From Meconema thalassinum (lineage: Eukaryota > Arthropoda > Insecta > Orthoptera > Tettigoniidae), in assembly GCA_946902985.2 (NCBI GenBank), contig OX336388.2, positions 365,911,387 to 365,975,386 of the forward strand: 64,000 nt of DNA, read 5' to 3'. The notes beneath the pieces are model-generated. The model made no database searches and was not told the origin of the DNA. It saw nothing but the letters and a program-made list of their open reading frames with translations. Of the stretch, positions 45,291-57,551 are shown in pieces (position 1 is the stretch's first letter; every line of letters starts with the position of its first letter). The position numbers and the translations under genes were made by a program.

Positions 45291-45990
45291 AGTACATTAT
45301 GCAACGAGCCTATAATGGCAATAATGAAGACACGAGTATGTTTATAAAACGAGCGTCAGCGTGTCTTATAATTTCCATACGATTGTCTTAAATACCATTA
45401 TAGGCGAGTTGCATACGACTGTATATGTTCGGCGATAATTATAACTTTATATAATGTTTTAACATAAATGTTCATAAATATCTGTTGAGAGTCAGCCGCT
45501 TGAATTTTGTGATCGGAGTAAAGCACTGGGTATGATATCTCCGTTGATCAAGTGCTCTGACCGACCGACGCATGCGCTCTATGTGCTTGCAATGCCATAT
45601 GCAGGCCATAAGTTTACAGCCTGTCGTCCAGCTCTATAGCTTTCACTAATATTGTCACCAAAGTCGTTTGAAAGCGATGCGCTGTATAGAAATAGGGGTT
45701 GGGGATATTAAGGTACGGGTCTATTTCTTGTCTCATATTCGCCAGTTTATTTACGCGAACATATGGGACGGTGCACCTTCCATGTCGGTAATTTATGTAG
45801 AAGGCTGCAGTGTTTATGTCCGACATGTTGGATTTTAAGTGCATGCGCGAAGGTCCTTACCTAATTGGTCAATGAATGAGCTCTGATTGGCTGGAGGAAC
45901 TGTATCGCAATGAAAAACAGTGTTATAATGACCATCATTATGATACAGTTTTCTGACACATAATGTTTACATTTCGTCATCGTCGAACAT
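45291..45990. repeat. foldback family M, copy 4
   Basis: Shares 'acgagcctataatgg', the degraded GACACGAG hairpin, 'gagttgcatacgactgt', 'gaggaactgtatcgcaatga', 'cagttttctgacacataat' and the edge TTTACATTTC with copies 1-3. The internal segment 45490-45850 is specific to this copy. Confidence 0.55.
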
Positions 45991-46017
45991 AAAATATAAA
46001 AGTATCATTATTATAAT

Positions 46018-46085
46018 TTTTATTTATTTATGTCGCCTATTTATTTATTTATTTATTTATTTATTTATTATGTATTTATTAATTT
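46018..46085 (+). repeat. (TTTA)n microsatellite
   Basis: About 12 ATTT units, interrupted. Confidence 0.85.
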
Positions 46086-46117
46086 ACCGACATGAGAAGC
46101 TACTCTCGCTAACGTGC

Positions 46118-46700
46118 AGTTTTAGGCCTTGGAGCCAAGTTATCTACGGACTCGGTATACGTGGGTTCGAGCCACACCGTCAGCCGTCCTTGAAATAGCT
46201 TTCCGTGGTTTCCCCATTTTCAACTCCAGGCAAATGCTGGGACGGGACCTTCTGACAAGCCACGGCTGCTTCCTTCCACATCCTTGCCCAGTTTCATTCA
46301 TATTCATTCATCCATTTCAGTCTGGCTGCGTGGCTCAGGGGTAACGTTCTCGCTTGCTTAGCCCAAGGTTGCAGGTTCGAAACCTGGCGCAGTCAGCTGG
46401 CATTTGAGGGTGCGCAAATGCGAGGGAGCCGTGTCAGTACATTTACTGGCACGTTAAAGATCCCCTTCGGGGCAAAATTCCGGCACCCCGGCGTCTCTAA
46501 AAGCCAGGGTAGTAAAACCAATAACATTATTATTCATCCATTTCATTTCTTAACTCCTCTCATAAGTTTGACGTAAGAAAGGGCATCCGGACGTAAAATC
46601 CATGCGCCACAAAGACTTCCATTGCATGTCATCACCGACCCCGTTGGAAAACGGGAATACTAAGGGGTAGACATACACTGTATTAAATAATCCATTGCCA
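46118..46700 (+). mobile_element. SINE-C split by SINE-E
   Basis: First part 46118-46319: 'ttggagccaagttatctacg', B-box-like GTGGGTTCGAGCCACACC, 'ccaggcaaatgctggga'. Second part 46546-46700: 'ctcataagtttgacgtaaga', 'agggcatccgg', 'ccccgttggaaaacggga'. SINE-E separates the halves with a 14-bp duplication. Confidence 0.7.
46320..46531 (+). mobile_element. SINE-E, 212 bp
   Basis: Duplication ATTCATCCATTTCA at 46306-46319 and 46532-46545. Head GCTGCGTGGCTCAGGGGTAA (A-box) and CAGGTTCGAAACCTGG, a perfect B-box. Ends 'accaataacattatt'. A clear tRNA-derived SINE nested in SINE-C. Confidence 0.88.
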
Positions 46701-47229
46701 TTCCCCCTCCCTCCATTTATAGGAACGAAGAGCAAGCACTCAGAGAAAAAATTCACATCCAATCCCAGGAGAAATCGTTACCGAGCTGGTGTTATAATTA
46801 AGGTCACTACTCCGACCTACATACACTCAATGAACTGTGCCACACTCATTTAAGAAAATTCCAGATATAACGCTTAACGTAATTAACAGAAATTAAACGG
46901 CAAAGATATCTACAGATAATTAATTGAAGAAAGGCGCGCATTTAAATCCCCCCACAGAGAATAAAACGGCAGACCTACAAGAGATAGAAATTAATGGTAA
47001 TGAGAGAACTCATTATATTCTTCCCTTTCTTGCTTCTGAATCCAGCCCCGGGATCTTAACATCAGCACCCCGACAACGGTGGTCCAAAGCATTAATGTGC
47101 TAACCTTTTAACGAAGGATTTAAAAATAACTGGGTTTCAAATGTATTGCCCTCCCTAAAATTGACTTCACATAGAAGAGAATTATGTCTCCCTAGAGATG
47201 TAGATGATTTATTAAATAATTATAATCAA
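46701..47229. other. no recognisable feature
   Basis: Mixed-composition DNA between SINE-C and the 168-bp array. No frame with a domain. Confidence 0.4.
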
Positions 47230-48328
47230 CAATCTGTACCCGGCATGCGTTGCAATGCCAATCAAAGAAACTATTGGCGTTGTAATTTTGTTTCTTGAAG
47301 TGCTTTGGATACACTATTTTTTTCAATTCCCGTTAACTGTCCCTAAACGATCGTAAAATGGATTTACTTATTTAGAAACATTCAATGGAGCGTGCACAAA
47401 CACTCACCAAAGTTTCATTGCAATCGGATGAATGGCATATGAACGCATACAGAATTCTGTTACACTATACGCCAACCGTCACTCATTTGTTGAATGTACT
47501 GTACTCGTGAACTACCTATAGTAAAATGGATTTACTAAGTCTGAAACCTTCCCTGAAATGTACTCAACGATTCACCAAAATTTCATCGCAATCGGATGAA
47601 TGGTATATGAACGCATACGGGACTTAGTTAAAATAATTCGCGTGCCATCGCTCATTTGTTAAATCTACTAGTAGGCTACCTATTGTAAAATGGATTTACT
47701 AAGCCAGAAACCTTCCTGGGAGTGTACTCAACAACTCATCAAAGTTTCATTGCAATCGGATGAGTGGTATATGAACGCATACGGGACTTCGTTGAAACGC
47801 TTCACGCGTCGTTGCTCATTTGTTGAATCTACTCGTGCACTACCTCTTGTAAAATTGATTCACTAAGCCAGACACCTTTCCTATAGTGTACACAACATAT
47901 CACCCAAGTTTCTTTGCTCTCGAACTAATGGTATATGAGGCATACGGGACTGTGTTGAAATGCTTCGCGCGTCGTCATTCATTTGTTGAATATACTCGTG
48001 CGCTACTTATTGTAAAATTGATTCACAAATACACAAACCTTCCTTGGAATGTACACAATATCTCACCCAAGTTTCATCGATATCGGACAAATAGTATATG
48101 AACGCATACGGGACTTTGTTGAAACGCTTCTCGCTTCGTCGCTCATTTGTTGAATCTACTCGTGCGCTACCTACTGTAAAATGGATTTACTAAGCCAGAA
48201 ACCTTCCTTGGAGTGTACTCAATATCTCACCCAAGTTTCAGCGCAATCAGATGAGTAGTATATGAACGCATACGAGACATACACACACACTCTCACACAC
48301 ACACACACCCACAAACTATCACGTAACA
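47230..48328 (-). repeat. 168-bp tandem array ending in (CA)n
   Basis: About six units recur near 47350, 47520, 47685, 47850, 48015 and 48175. Each has CTACCTATTGTAAAATGGAT, 'gccagaaaccttcc', 'gtttcattgcaatcggatga', 'atatgaacgcatacggga' and 'cgctcatttgttgaatct'. It finishes in (AC)n at 48275-48312. Interior repeats followed by (AC)n is the same layout as H1 and H2 read on the minus strand, so it may be the interior of a third family (H3). Confidence 0.65.
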
Positions 48329-49816
48329 TTTTTAGCCTATTTTCAATTTTGAAAAAATAGGCTTATGAGATCACCTTTTGTCCGTGTGTGTGTGTGCGTG
48401 TGTGTGTGTGTGTGTCCCTAATAAAATCTACACGGCTGGAGCGATTTCAATGAAACTCAGTAAGTTCATAGCACTATTCTCGGCGATCTCGACCGTGCCC
48501 TTCAAATTTTGTTACGTCTCACCAATCCAACATGGCGGCTGTGCGAAATATTTCACTAGCATTCAATATCTCCGAAACTATTACCGATATCGCCCTGAAA
48601 TTGTGTACAGAGATAAAGGGCACTGCTAGAAGTTCACCTATGATACTTTCAAAAACCTGGTGACTACAAAACCAACATGGCGGTCAAGCGAAATTGTGAC
48701 TTTTAAATAGACATTTCTCACGATTTAACTATCCAAACGTAATGAAACTAGGTACAGCAAATGTTTATAGACATTGTAATGCACTGGAGTCGAATTTAGT
48801 TCAATTGTTTACATAACCTCAAAATGGCGGCTGTGCGAAATATTTCACTGACATTCTATATCTCCGAAACTATTACAGATATCATCATACAATTTTGTAC
48901 GGTGATATAGGGTACTGATACAAGTTTATCTATGTATATTTCATAAACCTGTAAAGTACAAAGCGAACATGGCGAATTTGAAATATTTTAATAGACTTTT
49001 CTCGTGATTTAACTCTCTGAGCGCAGTGAAATGTGGTACAGTAAATGATTTTGCAGATTGTAATGAACTGCCATCTAATTTAATTCAATTGTTTACATAA
49101 CCCCAAGATGGCGGCTGTGCGAAATTTTAAAATTAAGTTTTTATTCTTGTGTCGTAATCATGCGATCGACGTGAAAGTTTGAATAATGAAGCTAGGCAAT
49201 AATTGTCCTTGAATGGTGCATAACTCTATGGCCTATACATATAACAATCCTAAATGGCGAGCTTCCGAAATATTTAAACGGTTCTCAATATCTATGAATC
49301 TTTTACAGCAACCAAACTGAATTTTTTAACGTTCATAGAGACTATGAACATATGTTCACCTATAGGACTTTCAGTAACCTGCTGAGCACAAATCCAACAT
49401 GGCGGCGACGCGAATTATAAATATTTAAATGGACGTTTCTCGCGAATTAACTATCCGAGTGCCGTGAAACGTTGCACGTTAAATGTTTATACAAATGTTG
49501 ATCCACTGGCATGTAATTTATTTCAATTGTTTGCATAATCACAAGATGGCTGGTGTGCGTACTTTTAAAATCTCGTTTTTACTTCTTGTGTTCTAATCAT
49601 GCGATTGAGGTTTGAATACAACACGTACACAATAATCTTAATGTAATAGTACAAAAATAAAAATCCATCCTGGCGACCATACGAAATATGTAGACGGTTC
49701 TCAATATCTACGAATCTGTTACAGCAATTAAACTGAATTTTTTTATGTTGATAGAGACAATTAACGTAAGTAGGATATATGAAAATAGGCTGTATAGTTC
49801 TTCACGGAACTACTTG
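48329..49816 (+). mobile_element. Helentron-like element H1 (1488 bp), complete
   Basis: Starts TTTTTAGCCTATTTTC with an immediate hairpin (AGCCTATTTTC/GAAAAAATAGGCT, 48332-48362), then (TG)n, an array with ATGGCGGC-like sites at about 145-bp steps, GAAAATAGGCT near 49770, a hairpin AGTTC-TTCACG-GAACT and CTACTTG at 49816. Flanks A and T, no duplication. No open frame. Best representative of the family. Confidence 0.8.
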
Positions 49817-49852
49817 TTTATATATATATATATATATATATATAAATATATA
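49817..49852 (+). repeat. (TA)n microsatellite
   Basis: About 16 TA units after the H1 end. Confidence 0.85.
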
Positions 49853-49857
49853 TTTTA

Positions 49858-50018
49858 GTGGAATGGTGGCATAGCGCTCAAGCTGCTTGCTTCCCAACTG
49901 GTGGTCCAAGTTTGATTTCCGGTAAAGGAGACTGCAATTTTCAGGGTGAAATATCATATCCAATTGTTCAGATTCCCCCGAAAGGGGACGTTGCGTGGAT
50001 TATGATAACGAGATTAAT
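49858..50018 (+). mobile_element. SINE-F head fragment
   Basis: GGTGGCATAGCGCTCAAGCT resembles a tRNA A-box and 'ggtccaagtttgatttccgg' a decayed B-box. SINE-B interrupts it at 50018, and a few bases may continue after 50325. Confidence 0.5.
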
Positions 50019-50311
50019 GAAAAATGAAAATCCACAGCCTGCTTCCAGTCTCCGACCGGGTCAGGAATGGAATGAATGAAGTCCCCATCTAGCGGCGAGG
50101 ATATGAACTGTGCCGGCTGCCGAGGCCTGACGTACTCCTTTGTGGCAATGATTAAATGAATGACAGATGAAACGAAATGATAGTGGAGAGTGCTGCTGGA
50201 ATGAAATGTTGACAGGGAAAACCGGCACAGATCTCACATGGAGTGACCGGGATTTGAACCACGGACCCAGCGGTGAGAGGCCGGCGTGCTGCCGCCTAAG
50301 CCACGGAGGCT
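50019..50311 (-). mobile_element. SINE-B, minus-strand copy
   Basis: 14-bp duplication ATAACGAGATTAAT at 50005-50018 and 50312-50325. Minus-strand head GCCTCCGTGGCTTAGGCGGC and 'gtggttcaaatcccgg'. Body like 44327-44654 but about 35 bp shorter. Confidence 0.9.
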
Positions 50312-50325
50312 ATAACGAGATTAAT

Positions 50326-51783
50326 AATTACGTAAAATCATTCCTTCCTTCTTTTCTTCCGTCCTTTTAGTCAGCAATTTCTCAGTGTACCAGCTTCCTA
50401 CAATTATGCAATCTGACAAAGAGACAGAACGATAATAAGCTTCAATGAAACATTTTGAGTTAAAATGCGTTTATTTACTGGAACAGCTAAGAAAGGATGA
50501 GCTAAAGGGTGATGATCACTATTTGTATTTATAAATATGGAAAATTAGTTTTCAAACTGAACCACATGTAATGGAGATGCCACGAATCAAAATTCATTTT
50601 TTAAGTAGACCGAATTCGTCCCAAAACTTGGTGACAAAGGCCGGAACATGTAGTAAATAACTACATGCTTTTAGCATTAGTATTAGCCCAATCACTTTAA
50701 TCGCTTGTGAGTAGTTCGTCCAGCGAATGGAAATTGAATCACCGTATATTATAGAAAAATTCTCAGTAATGTTAAGGAACTAAGGTAGCTCACTTTCGTT
50801 AGTCACCAAACTGTCAGTAGTTGGTACTAAAATCAACCACGATATTTAACAACCTACGTAAGTGGGCCCACGAGGTGTGTTCCCAAAATTAATTCATAAT
50901 TTCATCACATTAAATGATCTTGTTGACTTCGTCGTTACGCGGGGGTCTGGCGTTACGTTACGGAGACGGGACCAAATGTACCGTGATGCACTGAGGTGTG
51001 TAACGTCATAGTACTGCTTGGTGCATGTGTTCCCCGACAATCTCTACTTCGTTAGTGTAAGACAAAAATCCTCGATTCTTGGATTTCACGGGTAATCTCG
51101 AGAACCACTGGATGGATTTTGATTCGGGTTTTACCATTCTGTAAAGGATATGTCGAGGAAAGATTCTGTAGGAAATAATTTATGTATGATCAAAGGAAGC
51201 CAAGCAGTAACGAATTCAGTGAAAAAGTCGAAAACAATATTGGCCTCCATGCGCTTCTTAAGCTTACGCTGGGCAAACCGTTAAACATATCAATATATTA
51301 TGAGCGTAAGAATTGGTCAGCATGAAATTTTCTACAAAAAAGTCCGCGAGAGCATATCTCTATCATCAATACATCGCCCACTATAAGTGTTTTTAGACTG
51401 GATGGAAGGGGCACGTCCCCGCGCGCTTGACCTTGCTTTGCCCTTGGTTTGCACTTACAGAATGCGAGTAATTTGAAACAAGATAAGCAAGGTAAGTATT
51501 ATGCAGATAATTTCCTAACATGTCAAGAGTCTTTGGCTTCGATCGAAGCGAAAAGCCTCCAGCTTTGCTAACATTTTTCAGCATTTGTAGCATTTAAAAT
51601 GATACAAAGTCTAGTCTTTCAGACTCACTGTCACTTTTAGGTAGATTTCTTTAGAAAGCAAACTATTGCAATGGGTACCATGTTTCGACTTCCGGAAAAT
51701 TTTGACATATCTTCGCGTTCCACATCCCCTAGACCCCTAAACCACCGTCAGTTCAAATGTTTATGTATAATTTATGTATATAT
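50326..51783. other. no recognisable gene or repeat
   Basis: 1.4 kb of intermediate composition before the RT2 LTR. A fragment 'gagaaccactggatggattt' near 51110 recalls Helitron-like subterminal text, but this is weak. No domain in any frame. Confidence 0.4.
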
Positions 51784-54700
51784 TGAGACCGTCGGTGGAG
51801 CTTCCAGGATAGCCAACAACCGCAATGACTTCCCTAACATCTCATCCGTCGGACATAATTGCCGTGAGGATCAGGTGAACTTCCCAATTGGCCAAAACGG
51901 CACGAGAATCTGTAGTCCACAGGGATCGTGGTACATGGTGACGATGGTCATAGACTGCCTAAGGAAAGGTTCACCTTAAAAACTAGACTGAGAAAATAAA
52001 CATCCAGACTTATGTAAAACACCGTGAGAATTTATTGTTAAAATTCACAAGCCCCTTGCCTAGTACGGAGGGTTTCAATCGGCTAGTCCGCAAGCTAATA
52101 AACAAACAAAAATAAAGATCAGGTCCCTACCTCAGAAGTTACGGAAAACCCTCGCGAAAGATCTATCTCACAATAACAAAGCAACAACAGCAACACTAGG
52201 AAAATGGTACGACGCAAGTCCCTAGGTCAAGTTACAAGATCAAGCTAATATCAGAAGTTACATTTAACAGGGTAGCAAAACAAATCTAAGTTAGGATGAT
52301 ACCATCTCCACATTTATATTTAACGTTAATTCATCTAGCTAAGTCCTATCAATTAATAACAAAATTTACGGCGATGACGTCCATAAAAGAAAACAATTAC
52401 ATTCAAATCTAAGTGAACAGACATGTAAAAAAACATTTAATTAGTCTTAGTAACTACGTGCTAACAGCACACAATAAGGTAACATGTAGGATTCATACAC
52501 TTTTACATCATAAATAATTAATAAGAGACAACAGTTTTATTAAAATGCCTGCCTGCACCTTGGTTTACTCTTTGTAAGCCATAGTCATCTAATGTGTGTA
52601 GTTACGGTGACGACTGCGTAGTTAAGACTACGTCTAATATAGCATGGCCTGCGCTCCACAAGCTACGAACTCAAGGTTCGAGCAAGCTTCAGGTCGCTTC
52701 AAAAGTGTCAGCTGTCGTAGTCATTTCCTCAAAAGAAATACCTTCATTAGCACGGCCATGTCAGCAGGTTCCAAATGCAAAAGAACAAAGTTAGATAGAA
52801 AGAATTCGTTAGTTAGCTTTTGTTTTACCAAAATTATGCGTTTTATTATTAAGATGTCGGTCTAGGTTTATCGTTGGTTTATGTCGAATAATACTGACAA
52901 TAGCCTGGGCACGGAGTGTCTCCACTGAGATCAATCTCCACCAAAAGCTTCGACTCAAAAGTCGGAATACAATCAACGAGCAATAACAACTCGGACACAC
53001 AATAACACAAGTTACCAGCGGCGCAAAGCTCGCGTTCATTAACTCTGGGATGGGCCTGCACACTCAGTCACCCTCCAATAACATCTGGTCAACGGGAACA
53101 ATCCCGGACAAGGTACACACAAATACCTTCATACAATAAATACCTCCTTTAACAGGGCGGCCTACAACGTACTATAGAAAACCTGACATAACTGTACACG
53201 TCAAACGACGGTACACGCAAAAGTGCGCTTAACTAACAAAAAAGACAATCTATAAAAACATGTGATCAGATACAAGGTTGGACACTGGGTTCCATGAGCT
53301 AAGTAGCAATGAAAGAAAGAGCGAATACAAAAAGCATTCTGTCCTTCGTCAAAGTAATTCTGTCTCATAATACAAGCGTGCTCTCAAGGGCACTGGGTCA
53401 CAAACCAGTTTGTGTCGCCGCCGGCTACAACATTCCTGCGCGGTCTGACACAACACACACTTACTATCAAGGCCGGCGGTTTAAGCAAAAATAACAAGTA
53501 GTTCCGTGAAGAACTATACAGCCTATTTTCATATATCCTGCTCATGTTAATTTCTTCTAACAACATACAAAATTTCAGTATAATTGCTGTAACAGATTCG
53601 TAGATATTGAGAACCGTCTAAATATTTCAGATGGTCGCCAGGTTGGATTTTTATTTTTGTACTATTACATTAAGATTATTGTGTACGTGTGGTATTCAAA
53701 CTTCAATCGCATGATTAGAACACAAGAAGTAAAAACGAGATTTTAAAATTACGCACAGCAGCCATCTTGTGATTATGCAAACAATTGAAATAAATTAGAT
53801 GCCAGTGGATCAACATTTGTATAAGCATTTAACGTGCAACGTTTCACAGCACTCGGATAGTTAATTCGCGAGAATCGTCCATTTAAATATTTATACTTCG
53901 CGTCGCCTCCATGTTGGATTTGTGCTCACCAGGTTAATGAAAGTCCTATAGGTGAACATATGTTCATAGTCTCTATGAAAATAAAAAAAATCAGTTTGGT
54001 TGCTGTAAAAGATTCATAGATATTGAGAACCGTCTAAATATTTCGGAAGCTCGCCATTTAGGATTGTTATATGTATAGGCCATAGAATTATGTACCATTC
54101 AAGGACAATTATTGCCTAGGTTCATTATTCAAACTTTCACTTCGATCGCATGATTACGACACAGGAAATAAAAACTTAATTTTAAAATTTCGCACAGCCG
54201 CCATATTGAGGTTATGTAAACAATTGATTTAAATTAGATGGCAGTGCATTACAATCTGCAAAATCATTTTCTGTACCACATTTCACTGCGCTCAGAGAGT
54301 TAAATCACGAGAAAAGTCTATTAAAATATTTAAAATTCGCTTGGTCGCCATGTTCGTTTTTTACTTTACGAGTTTATGAAATATACATAGGTAAACTTGT
54401 ACCAGTACCCTTTATCACCGTACAAAATTTCAGGGTAATATCTGTAATAGTTTCGGAGATATAGAATGTCAGTGAAATATTTCGCACAGCCGCCATTTTG
54501 AGGTTATGTAAACAATTGAACTAAATTAGACTCCAGTGCATTACTATGTGTATAAACACTTGCTGTACCTAGTTTCATTACGTTTGGATGGTTAAATCGT
54601 GAGAAAAGTCTATTTAAAAGTCTCAACTTCGCTTGGTCGCCATGTTCGTTCTCTACTTTACAAGTTTATGAAATACACATAGGTAAACTGGTATCAGTAC

Positions 54701-56432
54701 CCTTTATCACCGTACTAAATTGCAGGGTGATATCTGTAATAGTTTCGGAGATATAGAATGTCAGTGAAATATTTCGCACAGCCGCCATTTTGAGGTTATG
54801 TAAACAATTGAACTAAATTAGACTCCAGTGCATTACAATGTGTATAAACATTTGCTGTACCAAGTTTCATTAGGTGTGGATAGTTAAATCGCGAGAAAAG
54901 TCTATTTAAAAGTCTCAACTTCGCTTGACCGCCATGTTGGTTTTGTAGTCACCAGGTTTTTGAAAGTCTCATAGGTGAACTTCTAGTAGTACCCTTTATC
55001 ACCGTACACAATTTCAGGGCGATATCGGTAATAGTTTCGGAGATATTGAATGCTAGTGAAATATTTCGCACAGCCGCCATTTTGCATTGGTGAGACGTAA
55101 CAAAATTTGAAGGGCACGGTCGAGGTCGCCGGGAATAGTGCTATGAACATACCGAGTTTCATTGAAATCGCTCCAGCCGTTTAGATTTTATTAGGGGGGG
55201 ACACACACACGAATCACACACACACACACACACACGCACGCACACACACACGGACAAAAGGTGATCTCATAAGCCTATTTTTTTCAAAATTGAAAATAGG
55301 CTAAAAAAAACTGTACAACTGGCCTCTCTTTAAAAACTTTACCATAGGTTATAAACCTCGAAGAATACGTGTATAAAAAACACGCTATAAATCTGAATAC
55401 AATAATATAATTCCGTCTTTCAAACCAAAGACATCTAAATGGTAGCAATGTCACATTGCTGGAGCTCTTTGCTCTCAAAGATATAATACTTCAGTAGTTG
55501 CTTGTACAACATCAAATAAATACATGTCTTCACATGACACTAACAAAATAATAATTGTGGCGCAGATTCCACACTCAGGATCTGCTTAATGATACGTTGG
55601 GAACTGGGTTCGATGCTAGACAACGAAACATCCCTTTCACTTATAAGGTCCACACTTGACCAGATGGCTTCTGAGCAACATCTCAAATTAAATATAATGC
55701 AGTAACAAAACTGGTAATTACAGTCGACTACCTAACTGATACGACTGTTCTAACGAAGTCAGGGGTGTAACAAAGACTGGTTGCAAAGAATGCAGTTAAA
55801 GAAATATAACCATGTCATCTGATTGCCATAACTAAAGTCAGCAAAGACTTGAAAAATCACCCCAAATAGGGTTAAACAAACTAGCCTCAAATGACTACGG
55901 TCACGTTTAGCAAAAGATAGGCATTGACGTTCCACGACGTCCATCAAGCTGCACCAGGGTTGACCAAAATGTCTGACCCAAGGGTGTCTCACTCTAACTG
56001 AAATAAATGACATCTAATTAGACTAGTTACATTCCCTACCTATAAAAATGGCTGACACTGAGTTCGGTTGGTTCACAAACTACATTAAACCTACTATACC
56101 ACCAGAAACTAGAACGAGAAAGGGTGTACAAAAACTCACGAAATGGAGGAGCTCTCACTCAGCCCTCTGTTCAACGACAAGGGTTGTACAAATTAATCTC
56201 TGGCTCTCCGGAACTGTATCGTCCTCATCAGGACTCCCATCTGGACTCTTCCAAAGACCAGGGTTCCATCTGTCCCTGTTGACCACTTCGTGGATGTACT
56301 GGACCTGCCTGGAAATGGCATCCTGGGTTCCTTCCTCCTCATTCGCTGTTCTGGAAGCTCCACCATCATGCTGGTTCCAATAGAAACATCACCCTCATAC
56401 CATAGCGGTATTAGCCCATGATGACGATCTCA
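51784..56432 (-). repeat. RT2 3' LTR with H1 insertion
   Basis: Plus-strand edges TGAGACCGTC (51784) and GACGATCTCA (56432) give matching inverted ends. The sequence 51784-53494 plus 55308-56283 matches 61317-64000. Without H1 the LTR is about 2.84 kb, nearly the size of the RT1 LTR, though the sequences do not match by eye. The inner boundary at 56432 is inferred from the inverted ends, because the other LTR is cut by the window. Confidence 0.75.
53495..55307 (-). mobile_element. Helentron-like element H1 (1813 bp) in the RT2 3' LTR
   Basis: The longest H1 copy. Minus-strand start TTTTTAGCC, then (GT)n, about eleven GCCAT-type sites, a hairpin and CTACTTG. The other LTR (about 63018-63030) is the empty site: 'gcaaaataaaaaactgtac' runs through without gap, and no target duplication is needed. 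Confidence 0.85.
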
Positions 56433-56490
56433 AACATGGTGTAGAATAATTTGATCACGTGGGTGGGAAATCGTGTAGTAGTTCATTCTT

Positions 56491-57027
56491 TCACTTCAAA
56501 ATCACAATGTTCGTTGAAAATGTTACAGGCTTTAATACAATTGATAACACAGCCTTAACTTCGCAGATATTGAATAATGCGTGATCAAGCACTGTTCTGT
56601 GGTTCTTCACGTGTACTGACGCCACTTTTACATCACCTAGCATCCGTGAAATGTGCGTCGTTTTGTAATTGAAAAATTCACTGTGGCAATTCAAATATAT
56701 TATCCTTTCATAATCACACTTATTTAAAGTAGTTATAACACGTTTACCTCTATATTTTTCACCAGGCTCTCGGCCCTCCACAAACACGCGGGTACAAAAA
56801 AGTGGTGTTACGTTAATGTTACAATTTTCACTATACTTGCCAATTATTTCACAATATGCTTCTTGTTGTTCACTGTGCATCAATAAACAGTGATTTGTAG
56901 AATATTCGTGCACGATGGCACCCGATGATAACTTCCACGCTAAACAGCGGATATTTTCTATGTCTGACAAGACGGATGCAATTTCACGCCTACACGGGGC
57001 GGATTCTCCAGACGTAGTGCAAGGCAA
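56491..57027 (-). CDS. unidentified 178-codon frame before the RT2 3' LTR
   Basis: ATG at 57027, stop 58 bases before the LTR edge. I do not recognise the product. It has eleven cysteines, mixed alpha/beta-like composition, no signal peptide, no membrane segment and no zinc-finger spacing that I trust. Segments such as CEIIGKYSENCNINVTPLF and ERIIYLNCHSEFFNY look like real coding sequence with normal third-position variety. It sits where some retroelements keep an extra 3' gene, on the element's coding strand and about 430 bp past the pol end. It could also be a fragment of a captured or inserted gene, or chance. An overlapping opposite-strand frame (56915-57229) is a weaker alternative. Confidence 0.35.
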   Translation of the reverse strand: MPCTTSGESAPCRREIASVLSDIENIRCLAWKLSSGAIVHEYSTNHCLLMHSEQQEAYCEIIGKYSENCNINVTPLFCTRVFVEGREPGEKYRGKRVITTLNKCDYERIIYLNCHSEFFNYKTTHISRMLGDVKVASVHVKNHRTVLDHALFNICEVKAVLSIVLKPVTFSTNIVILK

Positions 57028-57458
57028 AGGGTTACTCGAGGAAGTAGGTCGTCAAAACGAAGTCGTTGAGCGACTACTTACATTCCTGTTTGCATATCTG
57101 CAAGGGTATTACCTTACCTTAAGCGAAAATAACATTCTCCAAAATGTTTTAATAATGCTGAATGACGAAATGGAATATTCTGAGTCCTGTGGAAAGATAA
57201 AATTAATTAATAAGACCTCAGATAAATAATTAGCAGACTTCACCAAAGTCAAAAGTGCGATTCTCCGCTACTTCAAAGAGTATAGCGTGAGCTCTCAGCT
57301 CCACGTGGCTTTCTGGGTGTGTTCAAAGGTACTACATCCCATCATAAATGTGCTGTTATAAAAAATATCACATGAACCTTAGCTCAGCGGGTTTATCTGC
57401 CTCTCCGTCGTTTCAAATAAAATGTTGGGATGACATTTTTATTTGACTTGAAGTTCAT

Positions 57459-57551
57459 TCATAAGTGATATTTTTTTAGATTAGCTGCATTGAAGGTTCC
57501 AATACGCTCTCCTGTCCTAATGTCTTCTATCACATAACTTCCATTATTCAA
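57459..57551 (-). pseudogene. RT2 pol C-terminal remnant
   Basis: 31 codons read LLNNGSYVIEDIRTGERIG, then FNAANLKKYH and a TGA (57459-57461). This is the last segment of gypsy integrase, equivalent to NNAYRLEEV ... NANLKPYYR at the end of RT1. Directly upstream, with no gap, lies the RT N-terminus in another frame, so a deletion fused the two. Confidence 0.75.

Noticed and set aside
56915..57229. 104-codon plus-strand frame
   Set aside because: Overlaps the 178-codon minus-strand frame. It is shorter and opposite to the element's coding strand. Kept only as an alternative.
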